DNA from: JAHIQC01 sp964565645
GTDB taxonomy: Bacteria > Actinomycetota > Coriobacteriia > Anaerosomatales > JAHIQC01
Assembly (NCBI GenBank): GCA_964565645.1
Contig: CAZMFQ010000011.1
Location: 1-64,000 of the forward strand
Direction of reading: 5' to 3'
Length of the DNA: 64,000 nucleotides
The notes beneath the pieces are model-generated. The model worked only from the letters and a program-made list of their open reading frames with translations. It was not told the origin of the DNA and made no database searches. Position numbers and translations under genes: made by a program. Every line of letters starts with the position of its first letter. Within the stretch, counting starts at the first letter, position 1. This document shows positions 30,116 through 38,884 of the stretch, piece by piece.

Positions 30116-30511
30116 GTGACATCTGCAGTGCGCGTCGCGGCCTGGGGGTACGTGTGCCTGACTGCGGTCGTTGTGGCGTTCCAGGTGGCCCTTGCGCTTG
30201 GTGCGCCTTGGGGGGCATATGCGATGGGTGGCAGCTTTCCCGGACGGTTGCCCGCAAACGCCCGGGTCGCCTCGGTCGTCCAAGCGTTGTTGCTCGCCAT
30301 GACCGCAGTCGTCGTCACGTCGCGGGCAGGACTCGCGTTCGCCGGCATGTCGGGCGCATCGGGCTGGCTGATCTGGGTCGTTGTAGGGCTGCTCTCGCTC
30401 AGCCTCGTGGGTAATCTCCTCTCCTCCTCGGCAGGTGAGCGCATGCTTTGGGTGCCGGTGCTCGTTCTGATGTTGGTGGCGAGCGTTGCCGTCGGCGTGA
30501 TGGGTCGGTAG
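30116..30511 (+). CDS. Four-helix membrane protein
   Basis: 131 residues. GTG 30116 lies 8 nt after GGGGGAG; GTG 30107 overlaps that ribosome-binding site and is less likely. Four hydrophobic helices. No family recognised. Confidence 0.65.
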   Translation: MTSAVRVAAWGYVCLTAVVVAFQVALALGAPWGAYAMGGSFPGRLPANARVASVVQALLLAMTAVVVTSRAGLAFAGMSGASGWLIWVVVGLLSLSLVGNLLSSSAGERMLWVPVLVLMLVASVAVGVMGR

Positions 30512-30540
30512 CGGACGATACATAGTAGGCAGGAGGCAGC

Positions 30541-30963
30541 ATGCGCAAAGCCACCCGAGTGTTCCTGATCCTGGTCAGTCTTCTCAACGGCATCGCCGGC
30601 TTGATCTGCGGTGTGCTGTTCCTTGTCAGTCCCGACGGGAGTCTGATGGGATTCGAGCCGCTTCTGTCGGTGGTGAGAACGCTGCCGCTTGCGGACGTCT
30701 TCTTTCGCGACCTGACGTGGATCGGGATCGCCATGCTTCTCGTGCTCGGGATTCCGAACGCGATCGCGACGGTCATGCTGCTGCGCCGCAGCGCCCTGCA
30801 GTACACCGTGACTTTCGCGGCGGGCGTCTTGTTGCTGCTTTGGACCGGATTCGAGCTCGTGTTCATGTACAACGTCGCCGCTCTGGGGTACTTCATCGTA
30901 GGGGTTGCGTGCATCCTCGGCTCTGTGTCGTTGCGGAGGGAGTCCGCGCCTGCGGAAGGCTGA
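30541..30963 (+). CDS. Four-helix membrane protein
   Basis: A 140-residue protein from ATG 30541 (upstream GGCAGGAGG). It begins with RKATRVFLILVSLLNGIAG and has four helices. It lies 29 nt after the previous gene and 13 nt before arr, so the three may form one transcript. Unknown function. Confidence 0.66.
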   Translation: MRKATRVFLILVSLLNGIAGLICGVLFLVSPDGSLMGFEPLLSVVRTLPLADVFFRDLTWIGIAMLLVLGIPNAIATVMLLRRSALQYTVTFAAGVLLLLWTGFELVFMYNVAALGYFIVGVACILGSVSLRRESAPAEG

Positions 30964-30976
30964 TCGGTTCAGGATC

Positions 30977-31450
30977 GTGAACGGGGGCGCGACGTTGGAC
31001 GACCGTGAGTGGACACCCGTCGACTTCGAGCACTACGACCATGTCGAAGGGCCCTTCTATCATGGGAGCAAGTCGGTACTGCACCCCGGCGACGAGCTCA
31101 TCCCCGGATTCGGCTCCAACTTCCAGGAAGGCCGGGTCTCCAACAACATCTACTTCACCGCGTCGGTGGACACTGCCGCTTGGGGCGCGCAGTTGGCCAC
31201 GGCACTGGCGGGAATCTCGGAGCGCGGCCACATCTATCTCGTCGAGCCGCTCGGTCCTTTCGAGGACGACCCGAACGTGACCAACAAGAGGTTCCCCGGG
31301 AACCCGACGCGTTCGTACCGTACGCGATCGCCGCTGCGAGTCATCGCTGAACTCGGGGAGTGGGAGGGGCACAGCCCTGAAGCGCTCAAGCAGATGCTCG
31401 ATCATCTGGCGTACCTTCGTGAACAGGGGCTGGACGTGATCGAGGACTAG
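30977..31450 (+). CDS. arr: Rifampin ADP-ribosyltransferase
   Basis: A 157-residue Arr protein. Family landmarks are FYHGSKSVLHPGDELIPGF, NNIYFTASVDTAAWGAQLA, IYLVEPLGPFEDDPNVTNKRFPGNPT and SYRTRSPLRVIAE. Arr uses NAD+ to ADP-ribosylate a hydroxyl of rifamycins, blocking RNA polymerase binding. GTG 30977 is the best start, although its ribosome-binding site is weak. Arr genes are classic mobile-integron cargo, but no attC flanks this one. Confidence 0.93.
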   Translation: MNGGATLDDREWTPVDFEHYDHVEGPFYHGSKSVLHPGDELIPGFGSNFQEGRVSNNIYFTASVDTAAWGAQLATALAGISERGHIYLVEPLGPFEDDPNVTNKRFPGNPTRSYRTRSPLRVIAELGEWEGHSPEALKQMLDHLAYLREQGLDVIED

Positions 31451-31500
31451 GCGCATCGCGCGCTACAATGGCCTGACGACGCCCGTCGGATGGAGCCCCG

Positions 31501-32376
31501 GTGACCCGAGCCCTTGCCATCTGCTACTTCTCCGGGACCGGGAACACCGAGTACGTGGTGGAGCTAGCGCGCGACGCGTTCGCCCGGGCCGGGGTAGCTG
31601 TCGACACCTTCCGCATCGAGGACCTCCGCCGAGGAGCAGACTCCTCGTTCGACCCCACCGCATATGACATGCTCGGGATCGCGCATCCCGTTCTGGGCTT
31701 CGACTGCCCCCGACTCGTCCGCGAGTTCGTGCAGGATCTGCCGCAGGCGATGGCTCAGCCGGTCTTCATCCTCAAGACCGCCGGTGACTATCACGCGGTG
31801 AACCATAGTTCCTCGCATGTGATCAAGAGGGTGCTCATCGCAAAGGGCTACGACCCGTTCTACGATGAGATCGTCGCCATGCCGTCGAACTGGCTCGTGG
31901 CATACGACGACAGACTCAACAGGGAGTTGGTGCGGGTGGCTCCCGAGCGGGTGGAAGTCGCGGTCCGGCACATCCTGGCCAAGGAGCGCCGAGCCCTCTC
32001 GAATCACTGGCCCGCCCGCCTCCTCCTCGGCGCGGCGAGTGTGCTCGAGGACCGCTACGGCGCCAGAGCCTTCGGGCGGTCGTTGCAGGCAGGCGCCTCG
32101 TGCACTCGATGCGGACTGTGCGCGCGCGAGTGCCCGAGCGGCAACATACGGCTGTCTGGGGGCACCGTGTCCTTCGGCGATGAGTGCGTTTGGTGCATGC
32201 GGTGCGTCTACAACTGTCCGGTGAGCGCGATCGGCAGCAAACGTATGGGCATCTTCATCCTGAAGAGGGGCTACAGCCTGGCGAACACGAAGGATCTCAC
32301 GGCGGAGCCGATCGACTTCGAGGCTGACGGATTGCCCTTCTGGCACCGGTACTTCCGGCGCTACTTCGTCGAGTGA
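31501..32376 (+). CDS. EFR1-type flavodoxin-ferredoxin protein
   Basis: A 291-residue fusion. The N-terminal flavodoxin domain has the FMN phosphate loop YFSGTGNTEYV. The C-terminal third has two [4Fe-4S] motifs, CTRCGLCARECP and CVWCMRCVYNCP. This is the EFR1 family, which passes electrons between flavin and iron-sulfur clusters in anaerobes. GTG 31501 follows GGATGGAG, and TACAAT upstream (around 31464) may be the -10. Confidence 0.9.
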   Translation: MTRALAICYFSGTGNTEYVVELARDAFARAGVAVDTFRIEDLRRGADSSFDPTAYDMLGIAHPVLGFDCPRLVREFVQDLPQAMAQPVFILKTAGDYHAVNHSSSHVIKRVLIAKGYDPFYDEIVAMPSNWLVAYDDRLNRELVRVAPERVEVAVRHILAKERRALSNHWPARLLLGAASVLEDRYGARAFGRSLQAGASCTRCGLCARECPSGNIRLSGGTVSFGDECVWCMRCVYNCPVSAIGSKRMGIFILKRGYSLANTKDLTAEPIDFEADGLPFWHRYFRRYFVE

Positions 32377-32416
32377 TCCGCCGTGTTCATCGCTGTCGGG
32401 AGGGAGTCACTCCGTC

Positions 32417-32761
32417 ATGAACGAAGCGCAGTTCGATCCGTCGCATCGAGCGGTTCTTGACGCGATGCTGCTGCGGGATCCGCGGGTGCGTGCCGGCAAG
32501 ATGTTCGGGTATCCCGCGTACTACGCCGGTCGGAAGCTCGTGGCTTGTCTGTATGAAGGGGGAGTCGGCCTCAAGGTACCGGAGGCGCTTGCGACGCGCC
32601 TGCTTCAAGACGACCCGAACGTGGTGCCGTTCCAGCCTCTGGGCAGGCGACGCATGCGTGAGTGGATCCAGATCGATCTACGCCGCTCCGAGGACTACCG
32701 TGAGTACGCAGAGGTCTTTGCGCAGGCTGTCGAGTACGTCGCCGCGCTCGATCAGGTATGA
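32417..32761 (+). CDS. TfoX N-terminal domain-like protein
   Basis: A 114-residue protein. The pattern KMFGYPAYYAGRKLVACLYEGGVGLKVPEA and PLGRRRMREWIQID match TfoX/Sxy N-terminal domains. TfoX regulates competence in Proteobacteria, but free-standing N-terminal domains elsewhere have no known role. Overlaps the next gene by 4 nt. Confidence 0.78.
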   Translation: MNEAQFDPSHRAVLDAMLLRDPRVRAGKMFGYPAYYAGRKLVACLYEGGVGLKVPEALATRLLQDDPNVVPFQPLGRRRMREWIQIDLRRSEDYREYAEVFAQAVEYVAALDQV

Positions 32762-33291
32762 CGCAGGGGGCGACCGTGATCCTTCCCAAGGTGCGTGACC
32801 CGAGATTCATCACCATACGGCGCGGCGGAACGCTGCAGGACTCCGACCACGCGCTTCTCGCCGAGTGGGCGGCGACGTGCGCGGAGCACGTGCTGCCGCT
32901 GTTCGAGGCGGTCCGCCCCGACGACGCACGCCCGAGGGCCGCGATCGAGTCCGCGCGCGCATGGGCGCGGGGCGAGTTGCCGATGTCGCTCTCGCGTACC
33001 GCGGCCGGCAAGGCCAATGCAGCGGCACGGGCCCTCTCGGGCGCCGCGAGGCACGCGGCCTTCGCCGCGGGGCAGGCGGCGGCGGTCGCTCACGTCGCCG
33101 CTCACGAATTGGGGGCCGCAGCCTACGCGATCAAGGCCGTCCGTGCATCCGTGGAGGCCGACGAGAGCGAGGCGGCCGGCCGGCGTGAGTGCGCCTGGCA
33201 GCGGCATCAACTCCCGCCCGCCATCCGTGAGCTCGTGCTTGATGACCAGCGGCTGCGCAACACGATCTGCTGGTCGGTGTTCGACTGCTAG
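32758..33291 (+). CDS. Imm-5-like putative immunity protein
   Basis: A 177-residue helical, Ala-rich protein with LLAEWAATCAEHVLPLFEAVRPDDARPRAAIESARAWARGE, the signature of a family annotated as putative immunity proteins. Translationally coupled to the TfoX-like gene (ATGA). A paralogue with the same signature is at 36199. No polymorphic toxin is adjacent, so an immunity role is only family-level inference. Confidence 0.68.
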   Translation: MTQGATVILPKVRDPRFITIRRGGTLQDSDHALLAEWAATCAEHVLPLFEAVRPDDARPRAAIESARAWARGELPMSLSRTAAGKANAAARALSGAARHAAFAAGQAAAVAHVAAHELGAAAYAIKAVRASVEADESEAAGRRECAWQRHQLPPAIRELVLDDQRLRNTICWSVFDC

Positions 33292-33313
33292 CTGCACGGG
33301 ACCCGGAACTCGG

Positions 33314-34075
33314 CTACGACAGCCTGCGGCGGAACACGATCATGGCGAGCGCGTAGGCGATCAGCAGGACCCCGAGACACCAGGCGAGCGCTATCCAGAT
33401 ATCCGTACCAACGGGCTGTTGCGAGAGCAGGGCGCGGATCGCGTCGACGATCGAGGTGACCGGCTGGTTCTCTGCGAACGCCCGTACCGGGCCGGGCATG
33501 GTCTCTGTGGGGACGAACGCCGAACTCACGAACGGCAGGAAGATGAGCGGGTAGGAGAACGCGCTCGCCCCATCGACCGTCTTGGCAGTCAGGCCGGGGA
33601 TGACCGCGAGCCATGTCAGTGCGAGGGTGAAGAGCGCCAGGATGCCGGCGACCGCGAGCCATTCAGCGACGCCTGCCCCGGAACGGAAGCCCATCAGCAG
33701 AGCCACGAGCAGCACCACCACAAGTGATATGCCGTTGGCGACAAGCGAGGTCAGCACGTGCGCCCACAGGACCGAGGTCCGCGCGATCGGCATGGACTGA
33801 AAGCGCTCGAAGATGCCGCTCTGCATGTCCAGGAACAGTCGGAACGCAGTGTAGGAAACCCCCGATGCGATGGTGATGAGCAGGATGCCGGGCAGAAGGT
33901 AGGCCACGTATGACTCCGAGCCGACATCGATCGCGCCGCCGAATACGTACACGAACAGGAGCATGAAGGCGATCGGCATGACGGTGGTCGTGATGATGGT
34001 GTCGAGGCTTCGGGCTATGTGCCGCAAAGAACGCCCGGTCAGGGTGGATGTGTCGGCGACGAAATGGGTGTTCAT
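33314..34075 (-). CDS. ABC-2 type permease
   Basis: A 253-residue protein with six hydrophobic helices typical of ABC2 transporters of the DrrB/daunorubicin-resistance type (SGVSYTAFRLFLDMQSGIFERFQSMPI is the conserved loop). It overlaps the ATPase gene by 4 nt. Last gene of a four-gene operon for export of a hydrophobic compound. Confidence 0.88.
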   Translation of the reverse strand: MNTHFVADTSTLTGRSLRHIARSLDTIITTTVMPIAFMLLFVYVFGGAIDVGSESYVAYLLPGILLITIASGVSYTAFRLFLDMQSGIFERFQSMPIARTSVLWAHVLTSLVANGISLVVVLLVALLMGFRSGAGVAEWLAVAGILALFTLALTWLAVIPGLTAKTVDGASAFSYPLIFLPFVSSAFVPTETMPGPVRAFAENQPVTSIVDAIRALLSQQPVGTDIWIALAWCLGVLLIAYALAMIVFRRRLS

Positions 34076-34896
34076 CGGCCCACCTCACTGTGCGGCGGGC
34101 GGGCGTCCTGTTCAGGGCCTTGCGCACCGACGCCCGCACCGGTGATCGCGAGGAACACGTCTTCGAGTGTCGGCTGCTTCTCGACGTACTCGACCCTGGC
34201 CGGCGGGAGCAGGCGCTTGAGCTCCGGCAGCGTGTCGTTGACCAGGATGCGGCCTTCATGCAGGATCGCGATCCGGTCGGCGAGTTGTTCGGCCTCGTCG
34301 AGATACTGCGTCGTCAGAAGCACCGTCGTCCCGCCCGCTGCGAGTTCCCGGACCGCCTGCCAGACCTCGAGCCGGGCTTGCGGGTCGAGGCCGGTGGTCG
34401 GTTCGTCGAGAAAGATGACCGGGGGGTCGCCGATGAGGCTCATTGCGATGTCGAGCCTTCGTCGCATCCCGCCGGAGTAGGTCGACACCCGTCGCGAGCC
34501 CGCATCGCTCAGCCCGAAGCGCTCAAGGAGCCCGTCGGCGATCGTGCCGGGGTCGGCGAGGTGCCGGAGCCGGGCCACCAGGACGAGGTTCTCGCGCCCC
34601 GTCAGGACCTCGTCGACGGCCGCGAACTGCCCGGTGAGGCTTATCGATCGACGCACCTCGGCCGGGTGTGTGGAAACATTGAACCCGTTGACGCTCGCAG
34701 ATCCGGCGTCGGCCCGAAGCAGCGTCGCCAGGATGTTGACGATCGTGGTCTTTCCCGCCCCGTTCGAGCCGAGGAGAGCGAAGATGCTGCCGCGCGTCAC
34801 GTCGAAGTTCACGCCGCGCAGGACGCTCACCGACTTGTACGACTTGTGCAGGTCCGCCACCTGGATCGCGGCGACCTCGGGTGACGACGGTGTCAT
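34072..34896 (-). CDS. ABC transporter ATPase (DrrA-like)
   Basis: A 274-residue ATPase. Walker A GSNGAGKTT, Q-loop FAAVDEVLTGRENL, signature YSGGMRRRLDIAMSL and Walker B VIFLDEPTTGLD are all intact. The C-terminal extension, LLPPARVEYVEKQPTLEDVFLAITG, is typical of DrrA-like drug exporters. Overlaps both neighbours by 4 nt. Confidence 0.92.
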   Translation of the reverse strand: MTPSSPEVAAIQVADLHKSYKSVSVLRGVNFDVTRGSIFALLGSNGAGKTTIVNILATLLRADAGSASVNGFNVSTHPAEVRRSISLTGQFAAVDEVLTGRENLVLVARLRHLADPGTIADGLLERFGLSDAGSRRVSTYSGGMRRRLDIAMSLIGDPPVIFLDEPTTGLDPQARLEVWQAVRELAAGGTTVLLTTQYLDEAEQLADRIAILHEGRILVNDTLPELKRLLPPARVEYVEKQPTLEDVFLAITGAGVGAQGPEQDARPPHSEVGR

Positions 34897-35270
34897 GATC
34901 CGGTCCCGTCACCCTGCTCCTCGGCGCGCTCGATCGCGTCGGCAAGGCGCTTGCGCTCCTTGGCGATCCAACCTGGCTTCGAGTAGCTCTGTACGAAGGT
35001 CTCGGCGAACTCGACCGGGTCCTCGCCCACGATCTCGCGGATCGGCGTATGGTCCGCCGCCGCCTGCTCGAACAGGTCGGCGAGGTCTTCGAACATGGAG
35101 GCCGCAGTGTCGGCGTCGTCGGGGCCGCCGCTGTACATGAGGTACCGCTCCACCGCGTCGATGGCGGTGCGATAGTTCTCCGGCAGCAGCTTGGTCCGGG
35201 CCTTGTACCGGCGCCAACGCTGCTTGTCACCGATCAGCTTCGCGGCGAAATCTGAGATCGACATGGTCAC
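34893..35270 (-). CDS. DUF1048 protein
   Basis: A 125-residue helical protein with KLIGDKQRWRRYKARTKLLPENYRTAI, matching DUF1048, a family that regularly sits between PadR regulators and ABC-2 exporters. Start and stop overlap neighbours by 4 nt. Role unknown, probably regulatory. Confidence 0.85.
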   Translation of the reverse strand: MTMSISDFAAKLIGDKQRWRRYKARTKLLPENYRTAIDAVERYLMYSGGPDDADTAASMFEDLADLFEQAAADHTPIREIVGEDPVEFAETFVQSYSKPGWIAKERKRLADAIERAEEQGDGTGS

Positions 35271-35596
35271 ATACCTCTTTCGTGAAGGTCTTCGAGCCGG
35301 CTGGCGAGGAAACCCCAGGTACTCCAGAACTCGTCGAGGTACGCCTGTCCTCGAGTGTTCAGTGAGTACACCTTGCGCGGGGGGCCCTTCTCCGACGGGT
35401 GTTTCTCGACGTCGACGAGGCCCCGGCGCTCGATGCGGACGAGCAGTGCGTATACGGTGCCCTCGGCGATCTCGGCGAAGCCCATCTCGCGCAGCCGTGC
35501 GGTGATCTCGTATCCGTAGGCGGGACGCTCGGACAGGATCGCAAGCACGATGCCCTCAAGGGTCCCTTTGAGCATCTCCGTTATCTGCTTGCCCAC
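35267..35596 (-). CDS. PadR-family transcriptional regulator
   Basis: A 109-residue winged-helix protein. EMLKGTLEGIVLAILSERPAYGYEI is the canonical PadR opening, followed by IAEGTVYALLVRIERRGLVDVE. It heads the exporter operon and likely represses it until a toxic ligand binds. Confidence 0.93.
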   Translation of the reverse strand: MGKQITEMLKGTLEGIVLAILSERPAYGYEITARLREMGFAEIAEGTVYALLVRIERRGLVDVEKHPSEKGPPRKVYSLNTRGQAYLDEFWSTWGFLASRLEDLHERGM

Positions 35597-35643
35597 CGGA
35601 CACCACCTCGACTAGGCTACTGAGTATGACTAGGTACGGCTAC

Positions 35644-35671
35644 ATAGTATCACAGAGTAGTGGATACGCAA
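35644..35671 (-). promoter_or_regulatory. Promoter of the PadR-exporter operon
   Basis: On the minus strand TTGCGT (35666-35671), 16 bases, TACTAT (35644-35649), in an AT-rich stretch about 50 bases upstream of the PadR start. Imperfect dyad sequence around TATGACTA and TAGTATCA nearby may be the PadR operator. Confidence 0.45.
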
Positions 35672-35711
35672 GTCGCGATCCCGAAGCGCCGGCCATGATG
35701 CGGAGGTCCAC

Positions 35712-36206
35712 GTGGTTCGCGTCGATCCGGTGAGTTCAGGCGCGGACTTGGAGGCGGTCCGTGGGATGTTCCGGGAGTACGCGGTCTGGATCGACCTCGA
35801 CCTCGGATTCCAGGACTTCGAGTCCGAGCTTGCGACGTTGCCCGGCGCCTACAGTCCGCCCGGAGGGGCGCTCTTCATTGCTCGCGAAGGCGACTCCGTA
35901 TCGGGTTGCGTTGCGATCAGGCCGTTTCAGCCGCCATCTGTCGCCGAGCTCAAGCGTCTGTTCGTGCGTCCCGAGGCGAGGGGGCTCGGAGTGGGTCGCG
36001 CACTGACCGAGGCCGCGATCGACGCCGCCCGCTCGGCGGGCTATGGATTCCTGCGCCTCGACACACTTCCGATGATGGGCTCCGCCCAGCGCCTATACGA
36101 ATCTCTCGGCTTCTACGAGATCGATCCCTACCGGTTCAACCCTGTGTCCGGCGCACTCTATCTCGAACTCGATCTCCGCCCAAGCCGAGGAGCCTCCCAT
36201 GACTGA
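35712..36206 (+). CDS. GNAT acetyltransferase
   Basis: A 164-residue GNAT protein: ELKRLFVRPEARGLGVGRAL is the acetyl-CoA loop, and AQRLYESLGFYEI is motif B. The family resembles N-acetylglutamate-type or carnitine-type small acetyltransferases, but the substrate is unknown. GTG 35712 follows GGAGG. It overlaps the following Imm-5-like gene by 8 nt. Confidence 0.88.
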   Translation: MVRVDPVSSGADLEAVRGMFREYAVWIDLDLGFQDFESELATLPGAYSPPGGALFIAREGDSVSGCVAIRPFQPPSVAELKRLFVRPEARGLGVGRALTEAAIDAARSAGYGFLRLDTLPMMGSAQRLYESLGFYEIDPYRFNPVSGALYLELDLRPSRGASHD

Positions 36207-36744
36207 CACCTCGCGCTACTTCGACCTGAGCCTGGACTCGCTCCGCGCGATCGGGGCGTGGTCGGCCGAGTGTGCCGAGCGGGTGTTGCCGCTGTTCGAG
36301 GTCTGCGCGCCCACCGACCCGCGGCCCCGTGAGGCCATCGAGGGCATCCGCGAGTTCGCGGCCGGCGGCAAACGTGCGGCGCGCCTGCGAACGCTGGCGC
36401 TGCAGGCGCACGCCGCCGCGCGCGAGGTCGACGATCCCGCAGCGGCTGCCGCGGCGCGCGCGGCGGGCACGGCTGCCGCGAGCGCCTACACCCATCCGCT
36501 GGTCGATGTGCACCAGACCAAGCACGTCATCGGGGCGGCCGCCTACGCAGCGCTCGCACGTGAACTCGCGTCCGGCGATGACACCGGCGCCTCAGAGGCG
36601 GAGGTCCGGTGGGCGATCGAGCACGCCCCATCGGCGGCTCGCGACGTCCTGCTGCAGATGCCGGCCCGCCAGGCCGGCAAGAGCAGGCTCGACAGCATCC
36701 TGTTCGCGCTCGATGCGGGGATCCGGGCCACAGCGCCGGGTTAG
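36199..36744 (+). CDS. Imm-5-like putative immunity protein, paralogue
   Basis: A 181-residue Ala-rich helical protein with AIGAWSAECAERVLPLFEVCAPTDPRPREAIEGIREFAAGGKRA, aligning with the 32758 protein. Coupled to the GNAT gene. The two paralogues flank the ABC exporter operon. Confidence 0.68.
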   Translation: MTDTSRYFDLSLDSLRAIGAWSAECAERVLPLFEVCAPTDPRPREAIEGIREFAAGGKRAARLRTLALQAHAAAREVDDPAAAAAARAAGTAAASAYTHPLVDVHQTKHVIGAAAYAALARELASGDDTGASEAEVRWAIEHAPSAARDVLLQMPARQAGKSRLDSILFALDAGIRATAPG

Positions 36745-36801
36745 TCGCCCAGGGTCTGGAGATACCCCTTCGCGGAGATAGACAACTCAGGAGGTGTCGA
36801 C

Positions 36802-37266
36802 ATGTCTGAGATAGTCGATTTCGCGAACGTCTCAACGGCCGGGCTGGAGTCCTCTCCGGTGGCCGACGCACTTGCCGGACTTCGCGCGAACGAGGCCCGG
36901 TACTACATGAACAAGTACAAGCACGCCTTCGCGGTCGTCCCTGCGGCGGAGAGCGCCGATACCCTGGAGTACGTGACCACGATCCTTCGGAAGGAGCGCG
37001 ACATCGAGTTCGCGGCCAAGCCCCTTCAGACCTCGCGCTTCCAGGTGGACGGCATCAAGATGGCCTACGTCTTCTACGAGGACGGACTCGCCGTCAACGT
37101 CATGTACTCGGTCGACGACCCCAAGAAGCGAGCCGTCGGCTTCAAACTCTCGGAGGGCATGGATGTGCCCGCGGAACTCGAAGGACGGTTCAAGTTCGCC
37201 CGTCAGAAGTCCAAGTTGGCGGGCACCATCCGAGGATCGTTCTTCGTGATCAAGGGCGAGTACTAG
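36802..37266 (+). CDS. Hypothetical soluble protein
   Basis: 154 residues; ATG 36802 has AGGAGGTG 7 nt upstream. It has a Lys/Tyr-rich start (ARYYMNKYKHAFAVV) and an alternating strand-helix pattern, without membrane or signal sequence. Family not recognised. Confidence 0.68.
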   Translation: MSEIVDFANVSTAGLESSPVADALAGLRANEARYYMNKYKHAFAVVPAAESADTLEYVTTILRKERDIEFAAKPLQTSRFQVDGIKMAYVFYEDGLAVNVMYSVDDPKKRAVGFKLSEGMDVPAELEGRFKFARQKSKLAGTIRGSFFVIKGEY

Positions 37267-37269
37267 CCT

Positions 37270-38178
37270 TCAGGCCGAGGAGAGCCCGAGCGCGTCTTGC
37301 AGGAACCGCATCTGGCTCTCGACGGCTGCGCGAGACACCGATGCCGCGGGCGCGACCGCTATGAAGCCGTGGCATGCTGCGTCGTACTCGGTGAACTCAC
37401 ACCGGACCCCCGCCTCCTGAAGCCGTTGCGCGTACGCACGGTCCTCCTCGAGGAACAGGTCGAGTGAGCCCACTCCGATCCATGCCGGCGGCAGTCCGCT
37501 AAGATCCGCCCGGCGGGCGGGCACCGCATACTCGGGGACGTCCTGCGATCCTGGCTCGCGGCCGAGGTACGACGACCAGCCGAAGAGGTTGCTGGCGTTG
37601 TTCCATACCGGATGATCCACGGCATCGAGCTCTCTGCGTGCCGCCGTCCTGTCGTCGAGCATCGGGTACACGAGAAGCTGAGCCGCCGGCCGGGGACCCG
37701 GCTGATCGCATATCCGCTGCGCGAGCGCTGCCGCGAGGCCGCCGCCTGCGCTCTCGCCGCCCACGGCGACGCGGGCCGGGTCGAACCCGAGCTCCTCGGC
37801 ATGGTCCAGAAGCCACTGCCATGCCCGCCGGCAATCATCCAGCGCGGCCGGGAAGGGGTGCTTGGGGGCGAGCCGGTAGTGTGTGCAGGCCACGACGATG
37901 CCGAGCCGGGCGGCGAACTCGGCGCAACGCGCGTCGTCCTGGCGCGGGGCGCCCACGACGAGTCCTCCACCGTGCATCCACAGCAACGCCCCGGTCACCG
38001 CGCGCTTCTCGGGCACGATCAGTCGGACGCGCGCGGCGTTGCCGCTGTGCTCGCTGATGCGGACGTCACGCGGCCTGGGGCCGAGCGGCAGCCCGCCGAG
38101 GAGCCGGTACAGCGTCGCGGTCCTTCGTGTGACGCGCGGGACCTTCGTGGCTATGCGCAACTCCGGATCGAGGTTCAT
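37270..38178 (-). CDS. Alpha/beta hydrolase (HSL-type esterase)
   Basis: A 302-residue hydrolase. The oxyanion motif HGGGLVVG and nucleophile motif GESAGGG identify the hormone-sensitive lipase group. The Asp of SLDLFLEEDRAYA and His of ACHGF complete the triad. It is preceded by a TetR gene with a 4-nt overlap, so its expression is coupled to the regulator. Confidence 0.9.
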   Translation of the reverse strand: MNLDPELRIATKVPRVTRRTATLYRLLGGLPLGPRPRDVRISEHSGNAARVRLIVPEKRAVTGALLWMHGGGLVVGAPRQDDARCAEFAARLGIVVACTHYRLAPKHPFPAALDDCRRAWQWLLDHAEELGFDPARVAVGGESAGGGLAAALAQRICDQPGPRPAAQLLVYPMLDDRTAARRELDAVDHPVWNNASNLFGWSSYLGREPGSQDVPEYAVPARRADLSGLPPAWIGVGSLDLFLEEDRAYAQRLQEAGVRCEFTEYDAACHGFIAVAPAASVSRAAVESQMRFLQDALGLSSA

Positions 38179-38876
38179 GGGCGCACGGATCCCTGTCGGG
38201 CCAGGATCCGCTGCAGGCCGTCGAGGATGATCTCGAGCCCGAACTCGAAGTCGGCGTCCGGATCGTAGCCGGAATGCATCGCATGCGACGCCATCCGGTG
38301 CAGATAGGGGTACTCCTCTGCCGGGATATAGGTCAGGAGCGCCTCGGCCATCTCCTCGGAAGAGGCGCCGTCGCCTGGCGACATGTTGAACTGCTGGATC
38401 CCGAAACCGTAGATGTAGCTGTCGAGCAGCGAGAACGCGCGTGCCGCGCCGTCGAGCGAGAAGCCCGCCCGGACCAGCGTGCCCAGGATGGAATCGAAGT
38501 AGTGCAGCCGCACCGGGCCGCTCGACTCGCGCGAGTCGAGAAGTGCCGGGGCCCAGGGATGCCGGCCGAAGACCTCGTGCGCGGATATCGCGCGGCGCCG
38601 CATGGCCTCGCGCCAGTCGTCGGCCTCGGTCGGCGCGTCGAGCTTCTCGACCACGAGATCGACCATGCCGTCGAGGATGTCGTCCTTGTTCGCGACGTGG
38701 TTGTACAGCGACATCGCCTCGACCCCCAGCCGTGCCGCGACCTCGCGCATGGTGACGGCGCCGACACCGCGCTCGTCGGCGATCTCGGCCGCCGTGGCCA
38801 AGATCCGGTCCCGGCTCAGGGGGGTACGCGGGGCCTTGCGGTCAGCGGGTATTCGGCTCGCTTTGGGCATCCTCAC
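38175..38876 (-). CDS. TetR-family repressor
   Basis: A 233-residue TetR protein with helix-turn-helix VGAVTMREVAARLGVEAMSLYNHVANK. The C-terminal ligand domain (RHPWAPALLDSRESSG, FEFGLEIILDGLQRIL) is very like the regulator at 20425. It is divergent from the 38995 membrane gene; palindromes between them serve as operators. Confidence 0.93.
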   Translation of the reverse strand: MRMPKASRIPADRKAPRTPLSRDRILATAAEIADERGVGAVTMREVAARLGVEAMSLYNHVANKDDILDGMVDLVVEKLDAPTEADDWREAMRRRAISAHEVFGRHPWAPALLDSRESSGPVRLHYFDSILGTLVRAGFSLDGAARAFSLLDSYIYGFGIQQFNMSPGDGASSEEMAEALLTYIPAEEYPYLHRMASHAMHSGYDPDADFEFGLEIILDGLQRILARQGSVRP

Positions 38877-38884
38877 CTCATGAC

